Numbered from the stretch's first letter, positions 44,848-52,760 are shown. The stretch is DNA of 52,760 nucleotides from an uncultured Methylopila sp. (GCA_902168115.1 CABHPB010000007.1:1-52760); one strand, 5' to 3'. The notes: generated by a model from the letters alone, not told the origin. Translations and numbers: made by a program.

Positions 44848-46670
44848 ACCAGATCGCCACGCCTTCGCTCGGCGCCGCCGAGCGCGCCGCCGCCCATCTG
44901 ACGCCGGAGCGCTGGGAGCAGGCCAACCGCCGTCTCGTGCGCAAGATGATCTCGGAGTTCGCCCACGAGCTGCTGGTCGAGCCGCGCTTCGTCCAGCCGG
45001 ACGGCGACTGGGGCCGCTACGCCCTCGACAACGGCGACCCGAACTTCGAGTACCGGTTCCGCGCCAAGAAGCTCGCGCTCGACCACTGGCTGATCGACGA
45101 GGCGTCTCTGCAGAAGGTCGTCGTCGGCCTCGACGCGCCGCTGGACGCGCTCGCCTTCGCCCTCGAGTTCCAGGAGGCGCTCGGCATCCGCGATGCGATG
45201 ATGCCGATCTATCTCGAGGAGATCTCCTCAACGCTCTACGGCGCGGCCTACAAGGCCGCGAAGGCCTGGCTGCCGGCGCGCCGGCTCGCGGTCGCCGACC
45301 AGCAGGCGATCGAGGCCGGGATGAGCGAGGGCCACCCGACCTTCGTCGCCAACAACGGCCGCCTCGGCTTCGACGCCCAGGACTATTTCGCCTATGCGCC
45401 CGAGGCCGGCGCCGCCGTCCGGCTGGTCTGGCTCGCCGTGTCGCGCGACTGCGCGACCTTCACGAGCCTCAGCGACCTCGACTACGAGCGCCTCATGGAG
45501 GAGGAGCTCGGCGCCGACACCGTGGCCGCCTTCGCCGACCGGCTGACCGGACTCGGGCTCGACCCGGCCGCCTATCTCTACATGCCGGCCCACCCCTGGC
45601 AGTGGTTCAACAAGCTCGCCATGACCTTCGCCTCGGACGTCGCGGCGCGGCGGATCGTGTGCCTCGGCCAGAGCGACGACCGCTATCTCGCGCAGCAGTC
45701 GATCCGAACCTTCTACAACGCGACGCGGCCCGAGCGCCGTTACGTGAAGACGGCGATCTCGGTGCTCAATATGGGCTTCATGCGGGGGCTGTCGCCGAAA
45801 TACATGGTCGCGACCCCCGCCATCAACGAATGGCTGCAGGCGCTGGTCGAAGGCGATCCGACCTTCCGCCATCTCGGCTTCACCATCCTGCGCGAGGTCG
45901 CGGCGATCGGTTACCGCTACGAGCCCTATGACAAGGGGCTGAGGCAGGACAGCGCCTACAAGAAGATGCTCTCGGCGCTGTGGCGCGACAGCCCGCTCCC
46001 AGAGGCGAAGCCCGGCCAGCGCCTGATGACCATGGCCGCGCTGCTCCATGTCGACCCGGACGGCGAGGCGCTGCTGCCGGCGCTGATCGAGGCCTCGGGC
46101 CTCGACACCAGCACGTGGCTCCGTCGTTACCTGCGCGCCTATCTCACCCCGCTCGTCCACGCCTTCTACGAGCACGATCTCGCCTTCATGCCGCACGGGG
46201 AGAACCTGATCCTCGTGCTGGAGGACCATGCGGTCGTGCGCACCGTCATGAAGGACATCGGCGAGGAAATCGGCGTCCTGAACGGCGCGCGCGAGGTGCC
46301 GAAGGAGATCTCACGGATCGCCTTCTCGATCCCCGAGGACAGCAAGCTCAACTGCATTTACACCGACGTCTTCGAAAGCTTCTTCCGGCACCTCTCCGCG
46401 CTGCTCGTCGAGCACATGAATTTTTCGGACGACGAATTCTGGCGCCTCGTCGGCGAATGCGTTTCCGACTACCTGGCGTCCCATCCCGAGCATGGGGAGA
46501 AGGCGCTCCGTCACGATCTGTTCGCGCCCGACTTCGTCCGGAACTGCCTCAACCGGCTCCAGCTCAACGACAATCAGCAGATGCTCGACCTGCTCGATCC
46601 GGAGCGGAGCCTGCAATATGTCGGCCGGTTGGCGAACCCGCTGGCGGATTTGCGCCCCCGAGGCAGGTGA
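44844..46670 (+). CDS. IucA/IucC-family NIS siderophore synthetase (DesD/AlcC type)
   Basis: A 608-residue NRPS-independent siderophore synthetase that links acyl-hydroxamate units with ATP. HPWQW (250-254), SIRTFYNATRPERRYVKTAI and SVLNMGFMRGLSPKYM are the ATP/phosphate-binding blocks, and PHGENLILVLEDH and FHIMKD-like RTVMKDIGE follow; a C-terminal FhuF-like region is also present. The SVLNMGFMRGLS sequence places it with AlcC/DesD/PubC, which close macrocycles. It starts with GTG overlapping the acyltransferase stop, with GGAGG upstream. Last gene of the operon; no TonB receptor follows. Confidence 0.93.
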   Translation: MNQIATPSLGAAERAAAHLTPERWEQANRRLVRKMISEFAHELLVEPRFVQPDGDWGRYALDNGDPNFEYRFRAKKLALDHWLIDEASLQKVVVGLDAPLDALAFALEFQEALGIRDAMMPIYLEEISSTLYGAAYKAAKAWLPARRLAVADQQAIEAGMSEGHPTFVANNGRLGFDAQDYFAYAPEAGAAVRLVWLAVSRDCATFTSLSDLDYERLMEEELGADTVAAFADRLTGLGLDPAAYLYMPAHPWQWFNKLAMTFASDVAARRIVCLGQSDDRYLAQQSIRTFYNATRPERRYVKTAISVLNMGFMRGLSPKYMVATPAINEWLQALVEGDPTFRHLGFTILREVAAIGYRYEPYDKGLRQDSAYKKMLSALWRDSPLPEAKPGQRLMTMAALLHVDPDGEALLPALIEASGLDTSTWLRRYLRAYLTPLVHAFYEHDLAFMPHGENLILVLEDHAVVRTVMKDIGEEIGVLNGAREVPKEISRIAFSIPEDSKLNCIYTDVFESFFRHLSALLVEHMNFSDDEFWRLVGECVSDYLASHPEHGEKALRHDLFAPDFVRNCLNRLQLNDNQQMLDLLDPERSLQYVGRLANPLADLRPRGR

Positions 46671-46680
46671 GACCAAAACC

Positions 46681-46704
46681 AGTCCATACGGATTAGTACG
46701 GACT
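46681..46704. promoter_or_regulatory. Imperfect palindrome after the siderophore operon
   Basis: AGTCC (46681-46685) and GGACT (46700-46704) with further matching TAC/GTA inside form a 24-bp imperfect palindrome 11 bp after the synthetase stop. It could be an operator for the next gene or a weak terminator; no T run follows. Confidence 0.3.
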
Positions 46705-46729
46705 CGACTTCGCCTCTCCGCGGTGACGA

Positions 46730-46749
46730 CGATGTGATCGGTCACGTCG
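46730..46749. promoter_or_regulatory. Palindrome before the M4 peptidase gene
   Basis: CGA-T-GTGA-TCGG-TCAC-G-TCG is a 20-bp palindrome with one mismatched pair, 27 bp before the ATG. GTGA-N4-TCAC recalls a shortened CRP-type site, but the spacing is two bases less than CRP uses. Operator role is a guess. Confidence 0.3.
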
Positions 46750-46775
46750 CGACAGCGTCGGAGAGGAATACGTGC

Positions 46776-48995
46776 ATGCCTTCGAACCACTTTGTCGGAG
46801 GCGCCGCGCTTGCGGCGGCCTTCCTCGCCGCGTCATCGGTCGCCGCGATCGCCCAGTCGGCCCCCGAGATCTCCCGCAATCCGCGCACCGGTCTGGTGGT
46901 GTGGATGTCGGGCGCGGACGACGCGCCGGTCGCCCGGGCGGACGCCGGCGGCGCGCTGAAGAGCCCGGCGACGGCGGCGGCGGACTTCCTCGACGGCCAG
47001 TCCTCGGCGTTCGGCCTGCGCAAGGGCAGCGCCGAGCTGAAGGCGGTGAAGACCTCGGCCGACGGCGACGGGCGTGACTTCGTCCGGTTCCAGCAGAGCT
47101 ACCAGGGCGTCCCGATCCTCGGCGCCGAGCTCAACGTGCAGCTCGACGCCGGCCGCAGCATCGTCTCGGTGAACGGCAAGACGACCGGCGACGTGAACGT
47201 TTCGACGACGCCGGCGATCACGGCGGCAGAGGCGCTTCAGACCGCGATCCGGTCGACGGCGGGCGCCCGCAAGGTCAGCGCGGCCGAGCTGAAGGGCTCC
47301 GAGCCCGAGCTCTCCATCCACGACGCGCGCGTCATGGGCGGACGGCCGGCGCCGGTGCGCCTGGTCTGGCATGTGGACGTCGGCGGCGCGGGCGCGGGCG
47401 CGGCGGACGTCGACGAGTTTGTTCTGGTCGACGCCCAGAACGGCCGCGTCGTCCTCCAGTTCAGCCAGCTTCAGCACGCCGGTCCGCCGGCGAACGCCCA
47501 GCAGTGGGTCTGCGACGCGGCCAATTCGGTCAACAAGTATCCCTGCACGGAGTCGCAGATCGAGGCGAACCCCGGCTCGAGCTCGGTGCCCGACGTCAAG
47601 CAGGCCTTCACCTTCGCGGAGGCGACCTACGACCTCTACGCCCGCCGCTTCGGCCGCAACAGCCTCGACGGGCTCGGGCAGCGGCTGACCTCGACCGTGC
47701 GGTACCAGCGCGTCTCCGGTCAGGACTACCAGAACGCCTTCTTCAGCAGCCAGACGCAGCAGATGGTCTACGGCAAGGATTTCGCGATCGGCAGCGACGT
47801 CGTCGGCCACGAGCTCACGCACGGCGTCACGAGCCACACGTCGAAGCTGTTCTATTACTACCAGTCCGGCGCGATCAACGAGTCGCTCTCCGATGCCTTC
47901 GGCCAGTTCGTCCAGCGCTCGATCACGGGCAAGAAGGAGTGGCTGCTCGGCGAGGACCTGCCGATCGGCGCGATCCGTGACATGAAGAACCCGCCGGCCT
48001 TCAACCAGCCGGACAAGATGACCAGCACCCTCTGGACCGGCGACTTCAGCTTCTTCGACCAGGGCGGCGTCCACACCAACAGCGGCGTGAACAACAAGGC
48101 CGTCTACCTGATCACCGACGGCGGCACGTTCAACGGCAAGACGGTGAAGGGCATCGGCCTCGACAAGGCGGCGGCGCTCTACTACCGCGTCAACAGCCAG
48201 TTGCTCTGGAGCTCGAGCGACTATGTCGACCTCGCCAACGCGCTGAACCAGGCCTGCAAGGACCTCATCGGCAAGAAGCCGAAGGACAAGTCGGGCAAAT
48301 CGACCGACAAGTTCACCAAGAAGGACTGCAAGCAGGTCAAGAACGCGATCGCCGCGACGGAGATGTACAAGGACCCGCAGTACTGGCCGATCCCGGCGGA
48401 GGCGAAGGTCTGCCCGTCCAACACGAAGCCGGTGAACAAGCTGCTCGAGCGCTTCGAGGCGGCGAGCAGCGCCGACTTCAAGCTGCAGCCGTCCTCGTCC
48501 CTCTGGGCGCCGTTCGTCGGCTACGCGGCGAGCGGCGACAGGAACATGTACGTCAATTTCGGCGGCCAGTTCTCGGTGACGCTGAGCACCACGGCCGGCG
48601 TCGCGGTGCCTGCCGGCGCCTATCTGCGCTTCGCGCAGTATGTCGATCTCTACACGATCGGGTCGACGCACTACGCCGGCGGCGTGGTGGAATACAGCAC
48701 CACCGAGGGCGTCTGGGTCCGGGTTCCGGCCTCGATGTTCCTCGAGAACCCGTACAACGTCACGGTGGCGGCCGGGACCGGCAACGTGCTGGCGGGCCAG
48801 GCCGCGTTCGGCGACTTCTCGGGCGGCTGGACCTCGAGCCGGATCGACCTGTCCTCGCTTGCCGGCAAGACGGTGAAGTTCCGCTTCCTCGTCGGCACCG
48901 CCTCGCAGGGCACGGCCACCGGCTGGATGGTCGACGACGTGCAGGTCTACTCCTGCAAGTCGTCGAAGGACGAAGTCGCGGCCGCCCCGCAGTAA
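46776..48995 (+). CDS. Secreted thermolysin-like (M4) metallopeptidase
   Basis: A 739-residue secreted protease. A signal peptide (about 1-27, ending AIAQ) is followed by an FTP/PepSY propeptide (about 40-220, with FVRFQQSYQGVPILGAELNV), an M4 catalytic domain (about 245-555), and a C-terminal beta-sandwich (about 565-730) like those of immune inhibitor A or MAM domains. The zinc site is HELTH (His345, Glu346, His349) with Glu369 in GAINESLSD, 24 residues from the first His exactly as in thermolysin; GGVHTNSGVNNKAVYL holds the catalytic His. GGAGAGG precedes the ATG at 46776. A clear hairpin terminator follows. M4 enzymes are uncommon in alphaproteobacteria. Confidence 0.93.
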   Translation: MPSNHFVGGAALAAAFLAASSVAAIAQSAPEISRNPRTGLVVWMSGADDAPVARADAGGALKSPATAAADFLDGQSSAFGLRKGSAELKAVKTSADGDGRDFVRFQQSYQGVPILGAELNVQLDAGRSIVSVNGKTTGDVNVSTTPAITAAEALQTAIRSTAGARKVSAAELKGSEPELSIHDARVMGGRPAPVRLVWHVDVGGAGAGAADVDEFVLVDAQNGRVVLQFSQLQHAGPPANAQQWVCDAANSVNKYPCTESQIEANPGSSSVPDVKQAFTFAEATYDLYARRFGRNSLDGLGQRLTSTVRYQRVSGQDYQNAFFSSQTQQMVYGKDFAIGSDVVGHELTHGVTSHTSKLFYYYQSGAINESLSDAFGQFVQRSITGKKEWLLGEDLPIGAIRDMKNPPAFNQPDKMTSTLWTGDFSFFDQGGVHTNSGVNNKAVYLITDGGTFNGKTVKGIGLDKAAALYYRVNSQLLWSSSDYVDLANALNQACKDLIGKKPKDKSGKSTDKFTKKDCKQVKNAIAATEMYKDPQYWPIPAEAKVCPSNTKPVNKLLERFEAASSADFKLQPSSSLWAPFVGYAASGDRNMYVNFGGQFSVTLSTTAGVAVPAGAYLRFAQYVDLYTIGSTHYAGGVVEYSTTEGVWVRVPASMFLENPYNVTVAAGTGNVLAGQAAFGDFSGGWTSSRIDLSSLAGKTVKFRFLVGTASQGTATGWMVDDVQVYSCKSSKDEVAAAPQ

Positions 48996-49012
48996 AGCCG
49001 GACACGACAAGA

Positions 49013-49040
49013 GCAGGCGCCGCAAGGAGGCGCCTGCTTA
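49013..49040 (+). terminator. Rho-independent-like terminator of the M4 peptidase gene
   Basis: A perfect 10-bp stem AGCAGGCGCC/GGCGCCTGCT with a 7-base loop starts 17 bp after the stop codon. Only two T residues follow, so it is a strong hairpin with a weak U-tract. Position right after the gene supports the call. Confidence 0.7.
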
Positions 49041-49118
49041 CCGCGCCGCACCGCTTCACGGTCTTGTCACCTCTTCGCAAACCGACTAGCAACGGCCGTC
49101 CACAGACGGAGCGGATGA

Positions 49119-50279
49119 ATGACTGCGGCACCCGCGCGGCCGACCTGTTTCCTTCACATGGGTCCGCCCAAGACGGGCAGCAGCACGATCTCGCATTTCA
49201 TCGAGGGCAACATCGAGGAGCTCGAGCGGCGCGGCTATTTCGTGCCCCGCATGCCCTCGCTGAAGGGCCGCCCGCAGAACGGCCACGGCATCTTCGCCAA
49301 CGTCGCCCTGAACGAACTCGAGGTCGACGGCCAGCTGAAGCCCAACGCCACGCTCTGGACGGAGCTCGAGGAGGTCGCGGCGACGGGCGAGAAGCACATC
49401 GTCCTGACCAACGAGGCCTTCGCCTTCTCGCTGCGTGATCCGGCCAAGGTCGACGCCATCCTCACCTTCTTCGAGCGCCACGGCTATCCGGTCACGGTCG
49501 TCGCCTATCTCCGCGACCAGCCGTCGTCGCTGAACTCCTCCTACGTCCAGACGCAGAAGCGGCTGTATGCGCGCCAGAGCTTCGACGAGTTCGTCGAGGA
49601 GGCCGCCGAACGGGGCCGGGTCGACCCGTGGAGGCTGCTCGAACACATCATCGACAACCCGCGCGTGACGCTGTCGGTCGGTTCGTTTGAGAAGGCGATG
49701 AGGTCGGGCCTCGAGGCCGATTTCTCGCGGCGGATCGGCCTGCCGGATGACGCAGGCCTGAAGATCGTGCCGGAGGTCCGCAATCCCAATGCGGGCATCA
49801 AGACGGTCTACGCGGCGCAGGAGATCATGCGGCAGACCAGCGGCGTCATCCAGAAGATGCCGTCCTACAAGAAGATCTACCGCCGGTTCCGCAAGCACTT
49901 CGAGACGCTCGGCTGGACGGACGACGCCTATGTCGGGCTGGACCAGCAGCGCTACGCCCAGATCCGCGAGTTCTACCGCGACAGCAACGAGCGCTTCTCG
50001 GAGCGCTTCCTCGGCGCCGACTGGGCGGAGCTCGCCCCGGACCGCGCCTACAGCCGCAACGTGTTCGATCCGGCGACCGCCTCGCAGGAGGAGCTCGACG
50101 AGATCAAGGCGGTGGTGGACGAGATCGTCACCCTGATCCGCCGCGCCCAGCGGGCCGAGTCCAAGGGCGGACGCCTCAAATTCTTCAAGAAGGTCAAGAA
50201 GAAGGCGGCCAAGCTCGGGCGCCGCAAGAAGAAAAAGGGGTCGGGCGCGGCCGCGGCGGACGCCTCTCGCGTCGCCTGA
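49119..50279 (+). CDS. Sulfotransferase-like P-loop protein with basic tail
   Basis: A 386-residue protein that begins with LHMGPPKTGSSTISHFI, the 5'-phosphosulfate-binding loop of PAPS sulfotransferases (PKTGSST at 17-23). Further family-like parts are VTVVAYLRDQPSSLNSSYVQ, where the Arg-Asp-Gln-Pro/Ser region corresponds to the 3'-phosphate site. The acceptor is unknown; polysaccharide or lipid sulfation is possible. The last 35 residues hold many Lys/Arg residues, suggesting contact with membrane or polyanion. No signal peptide. It follows the M4 gene terminator and is convergent with the TctC-like gene. Confidence 0.75.
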   Translation: MTAAPARPTCFLHMGPPKTGSSTISHFIEGNIEELERRGYFVPRMPSLKGRPQNGHGIFANVALNELEVDGQLKPNATLWTELEEVAATGEKHIVLTNEAFAFSLRDPAKVDAILTFFERHGYPVTVVAYLRDQPSSLNSSYVQTQKRLYARQSFDEFVEEAAERGRVDPWRLLEHIIDNPRVTLSVGSFEKAMRSGLEADFSRRIGLPDDAGLKIVPEVRNPNAGIKTVYAAQEIMRQTSGVIQKMPSYKKIYRRFRKHFETLGWTDDAYVGLDQQRYAQIREFYRDSNERFSERFLGADWAELAPDRAYSRNVFDPATASQEELDEIKAVVDEIVTLIRRAQRAESKGGRLKFFKKVKKKAAKLGRRKKKKGSGAAAADASRVA

Positions 50280-50289
50280 CGGCGACCCC

Positions 50290-51279
50290 TTATTCGAGCT
50301 TCGCCCCCGACAGCTTCACCAGTTCGCGCCAGTAGTCGTTCTCCAAGGCGATGCGCTTTGCGAGATCGGCGGGCGAAGCGTCGGTGGTCGGCGCAAAACC
50401 GTTCGGCTCCAGCTTCGCACGCACATCGGGCGCCTCCATCGCTTCCCTGACGGCGGCAAAGACCGCGTCGCGCCGGTCGTCGGCAAGACCCTTCGGGCCG
50501 GCGATCGCGTACCAGGTCTGGATGTCGACGTCGGCCAGGCCGAGATCGGCGAAGTCCTTCATGGAGGGGACGTCCGGCAGCGCCGGCATGCGCTCGCGCG
50601 AGCCCACGGCCAGCGCGACGAGCTTGCCCTCGCGGACATGGGGCACGAGCGCCGGCGGCACGTCGAACATGATGTCGACGACTCCCGCGAGCAGGTCGAC
50701 CAGCGCCGGCCCGCCGCCCTTGTAGGGCACGAACAGGATCTCCGCGCCCGTCCGCGCCTTCACCAGCTCGATCCCGAGGTGGCTGATCGTGCCGACGCCG
50801 GACGATCCCATGCGGAGCTGGTCCGGATTGGCCTTCGCCCAGCCGATCAGGTCGCCAAATGTCTTCCAGCCGCGCTGCTTCGCAGTCTCGGCGTTCGCGA
50901 CGCACAGGATCGTGCCGGTCGCGACCCGCGTGATCGGCGTGAGGTCGGCGTCGGGGTCGTAGGGAAGCCTGGAATAGAGATACTTGTTGGCGATCAGCTG
51001 GGTGACGTTGAGCAGGCCGAGCGTCGAGCCGTCCGGCGCGGACCGCGCCAGCGCGCCCGTCCCGATCGAGCCGCCAGCCCCGCCGCGGTTGTCGACGATC
51101 ACCGTCCCGAGCCTGCCCGCGATCTTCTCCGCGATCAGCCGCGCCAGCGTGTCGACCGCGCCGCCCGGCGGATAGGGGACGATCAGCGTCGTCGTCGCGG
51201 CCCGCGCCGGCGCCGCCGCAAGCGCCGCCGCGGCTGCGACGGCCGCGAGGAGCGCTCGCCGGGACAGGCCCGCCATCAT
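50290..51279 (-). CDS. TctC/Bug-type tripartite transporter substrate-binding protein
   Basis: A 329-residue periplasmic protein with signal peptide (Arg7-Arg8, core to APARA at about 27). The Bug/TctC blocks are TLIVPYPPGGAVDTLARLIA, VIVDNRGGAGGSIGTGALAR, RMGSSGVGTISHLGIELV and FVPYKGGGPALVDLLAG. Such proteins bind carboxylates; an Asp in the DVPPALVPHV region usually contacts the ligand. No tctA or tctB gene is near, so it is an orphan binding protein, as many Bug proteins are. Its ATG overlaps the stop of the upstream nicotinate phosphoribosyltransferase-like gene by 4 bp, tying it to pyridine carboxylates. Confidence 0.9.
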   Translation of the reverse strand: MMAGLSRRALLAAVAAAAALAAAPARAATTTLIVPYPPGGAVDTLARLIAEKIAGRLGTVIVDNRGGAGGSIGTGALARSAPDGSTLGLLNVTQLIANKYLYSRLPYDPDADLTPITRVATGTILCVANAETAKQRGWKTFGDLIGWAKANPDQLRMGSSGVGTISHLGIELVKARTGAEILFVPYKGGGPALVDLLAGVVDIMFDVPPALVPHVREGKLVALAVGSRERMPALPDVPSMKDFADLGLADVDIQTWYAIAGPKGLADDRRDAVFAAVREAMEAPDVRAKLEPNGFAPTTDASPADLAKRIALENDYWRELVKLSGAKLE

Positions 51280-52559
51280 GTCCGGGCCTCCTTCGCCGGC
51301 AGCTTCAGATATTCGCGGCCGACCTTGACGAGGTCGAAGCTGCGCCAGCCGCCGGCGCCGTCCGGAAGCTCGTAGCGCACGATGTCGGCGGTGGCGTAGG
51401 TGCGCGACAGCCGCGACGGCAGGAACGAGCCGGTGCCGACCGTGTCGACCGGGATCGACAGGTTGCCGAACACCCGGCACTTCAGTGTGTCGAAGCCCGA
51501 GGAGGCGACGATCTTCGCCGCCTTGAAGCCGGCGTCGTCGAGCGCCTTGCGGAAGGCGATGACGGCCGCGGCGGTGACGCCCGTGCCGAACAGGAACTTG
51601 TCGCGCACTTCGTCGGAGGTCATCCCGTCCAGCTCGTCGAGATCGAACCCGTCGAGCGCGAGCTTGGCGACCTCTCCCGGCGTGTGGCGGTGGGTCCACT
51701 TCATCAGGGTGCGGACGCTCTCGTCCCAGTCGAGGCCTTCGAGGTGACGGCCGCCATGGGTGTCGAGCCGGAAGGCGAGTTCGCGGCCGCGCGCGCCGGG
51801 GCCCTCCGTCCCGAAGAACCAGCGGCAGACCGCCAGCGCGTCCGAGATCTCGCGTCCGTCATAGTCGTTGAGCACCGTGTAGCGCCGCTCGTCGGGAAAC
51901 TGGGCGACGTAGAGCTTCGCGGCCTCGAGCGTCGCGCTCTCGTCGATGGGGTCGCGGCCGGCAGCGAGCATGCGGGCCTTGGCGTAGCCGATCAGCGCAT
52001 GCGGCATGGTGCCAAGGCCGTGCGCCGAGCCGAACAGGGGCGCCGCGATGTCGGTCGAGGTTCCGATGAAGCCCCTGGCGCCCATCAGCTTCGCCGTGCG
52101 GGAGCCGATCGCCGCGCCATAGGAGCAGGCGAGGTGCATGTCGTCGCCGCTCGTGTGCCGCGCGTCCATGGCGAGGAACTCCGCCTCCGGCAGCGCGCGG
52201 CACATGGAGAAGGCGTTGAAGGCGCTGACCGAGGCGAAGCCGACCCGCTGGAGGAGCAGCGTCTCCAGCGTCGACAGCGCGACCAGCGAGCCCGTCAGGT
52301 AGAGCATCGGCTTGCCCGAGGCGAGCACGGTCCCTTCCGTCACCGTCCGCAGGACTTCGAGCGGGATTTCGGCGGACGTCGGGTAGGCGGCGGTCAGGAA
52401 CTCGATCGCCGGGTCGATGGCCGCGACGGCGTCCGAGCGCAGGAAGACGGCGTAGGTGACGCGCGCGTCGCCGAGCGCTTTCACGATCTCCGCGGTCTTG
52501 GCGAAATAGGCGTCGGTGCGATGGGCGACGAAGGCGGGGTCGGCGACGTCTTGCGTCAA
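51276..52559 (-). CDS. Nicotinate phosphoribosyltransferase-like protein
   Basis: A 427-residue protein of the NAPRTase/quinolinate-PRT fold. N-terminal HRTDAYFAKTAEIVKALG, the central MDARHTSGDDMHLACSYGAA, the phosphate-binding FIGTSTDIAAPLFGSAHGLG and TMPHALIGY, and VASSGFDTLKCRVFG correspond to the family. The usual C-terminal NAPRTase zinc region is not evident. The gene starts with TTG, with GGAG ten bases before it. It would form a mononucleotide from a nicotinate-like acid and PRPP. The overlapping binding-protein gene suggests an imported substrate. A promoter must lie in the 74 bp up to the insertion sequence or inside it. Confidence 0.82.
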   Translation of the reverse strand: MTQDVADPAFVAHRTDAYFAKTAEIVKALGDARVTYAVFLRSDAVAAIDPAIEFLTAAYPTSAEIPLEVLRTVTEGTVLASGKPMLYLTGSLVALSTLETLLLQRVGFASVSAFNAFSMCRALPEAEFLAMDARHTSGDDMHLACSYGAAIGSRTAKLMGARGFIGTSTDIAAPLFGSAHGLGTMPHALIGYAKARMLAAGRDPIDESATLEAAKLYVAQFPDERRYTVLNDYDGREISDALAVCRWFFGTEGPGARGRELAFRLDTHGGRHLEGLDWDESVRTLMKWTHRHTPGEVAKLALDGFDLDELDGMTSDEVRDKFLFGTGVTAAAVIAFRKALDDAGFKAAKIVASSGFDTLKCRVFGNLSIPVDTVGTGSFLPSRLSRTYATADIVRYELPDGAGGWRSFDLVKVGREYLKLPAKEART

Positions 52560-52633
52560 GGGCGAGGGGCTCCAGCGGCGCTTGGCCCTGAAGTTAGGGC
52601 GGCGCGGCGGCCATGTCGCCCCGCCGGCGACGC

Positions 52634-52760
52634 CTAGGTCGTGGACTCATAAGCTCTGAGCCAGAGGCGGGTTGAGGCGAGCAGAACGGTAGCTAGGAAG
52701 TTTCTTGCGAGCTTGTCGAAGCGCGTTGCGACGCGTCGGAAGTGTTTGAGCTTGCAGAAG
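52634..52760 (-). mobile_element. IS5-family transposase, C-terminal fragment (cut by contig end)
   Basis: The minus strand encodes 41 residues and a TAG stop, ending LASTRLWLRAYESTT, preceded by FCKLKHFRRVATRFDKLARN. This is the C-terminus of IS5-family (IS427-like) transposases. The rest lies beyond the window. The stop codon sits in CTAG (52634-52637), which may be the element edge, since many IS5 relatives insert at CTAG-like targets. The sequence lies upstream of and in the same direction as the NAPRTase-like gene. Confidence 0.88.

Noticed and set aside
46730-46749. CRP-type site before the M4 gene
   Set aside because: GTGA and TCAC are separated by four bases instead of six; kept only as an unnamed palindrome.
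46833-49025. 730-codon minus-strand open frame
   Set aside because: Shadow of the M4 peptidase gene, which has complete catalytic motifs on the other strand.

Overview
The window looks like one complete draft contig from a high-GC alphaproteobacterium, most likely of the order Hyphomicrobiales (Rhizobiales). The grounds are the C4-type 5-aminolevulinate synthase (hemA), the CtrA-degradation adaptor cpdR next to hpt, a TTAA-N7-TTAA CtrA box in front of ftsEX, a DUF2125 protein, the rsmB-htpX-sdhAF4 neighbourhood, and short palindromic repeats of the kind scattered through rhizobial genomes. The left end (1-76) is Illumina Nextera/P7 adapter, not genome. The right end stops inside an IS5-type transposase, a typical multicopy assembly break. 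I see no rRNA, tRNA or CRISPR array.

Layout. 146-2336: capsule-export genes (KpsE-like and a degenerate KpsT-like protein). 2564-4305: cpdR, hpt and a zinc-ribbon/DUF3426 membrane protein. 4392-7760: a CtrA box, then the ftsE-ftsX-ydcF-plsC run. 7848-11592: a hypothetical gene, chaC, DUF2125, a VOC protein and metX. 11701-14851: a periplasmic TPR-caspase protein and the murein endopeptidase mepA, with two repeat families around them. 14916-18602: gshB-yraN-rsmI, divergent from an LpoA-like lipoprotein. 18772-22970: TraB/GumN protein, gpmA, dapB and hemA. 23000-26500: a small membrane protein, mtnA, and a class II aldolase-SDR fusion that starts 1 bp after mtnA. 26515-31726: heparinase II/III protein, rsmB, htpX, sdhAF4 and an extensin-like protein. 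31710-35995: a saccharopine-dehydrogenase-like/DUF4166 protein, a DCC thiol protein, a palindromic repeat and acetoacetate-CoA ligase. 36112-41268: AsmA-like protein, PLP decarboxylase, CorC/CNNM protein and hisE. 41270-46670: an MFS exporter, divergent from a three-gene hydroxamate siderophore operon (DesBCD/AlcABC type). 46776-52559: a secreted M4 metallopeptidase, a sulfotransferase-like protein, and an orphan TctC-type binding protein overlapping a nicotinate phosphoribosyltransferase-like gene.

How the genes may work together. Three groupings go beyond housekeeping. mtnA with the aldolase-SDR fusion looks like a compact salvage route for methylthioribose or 5-deoxyribose (a DHAP shunt). 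The siderophore operon, the divergent MFS gene and an Irr-box-like palindrome form a likely iron-responsive locus; a group II PLP decarboxylase 4-5 kb away could supply the diamine. The TctC-type binding protein with its NAPRTase-like partner suggests capture and phosphoribosylation of a nicotinate-like compound. These are inferences from domain content and gene coupling; no database search was possible.
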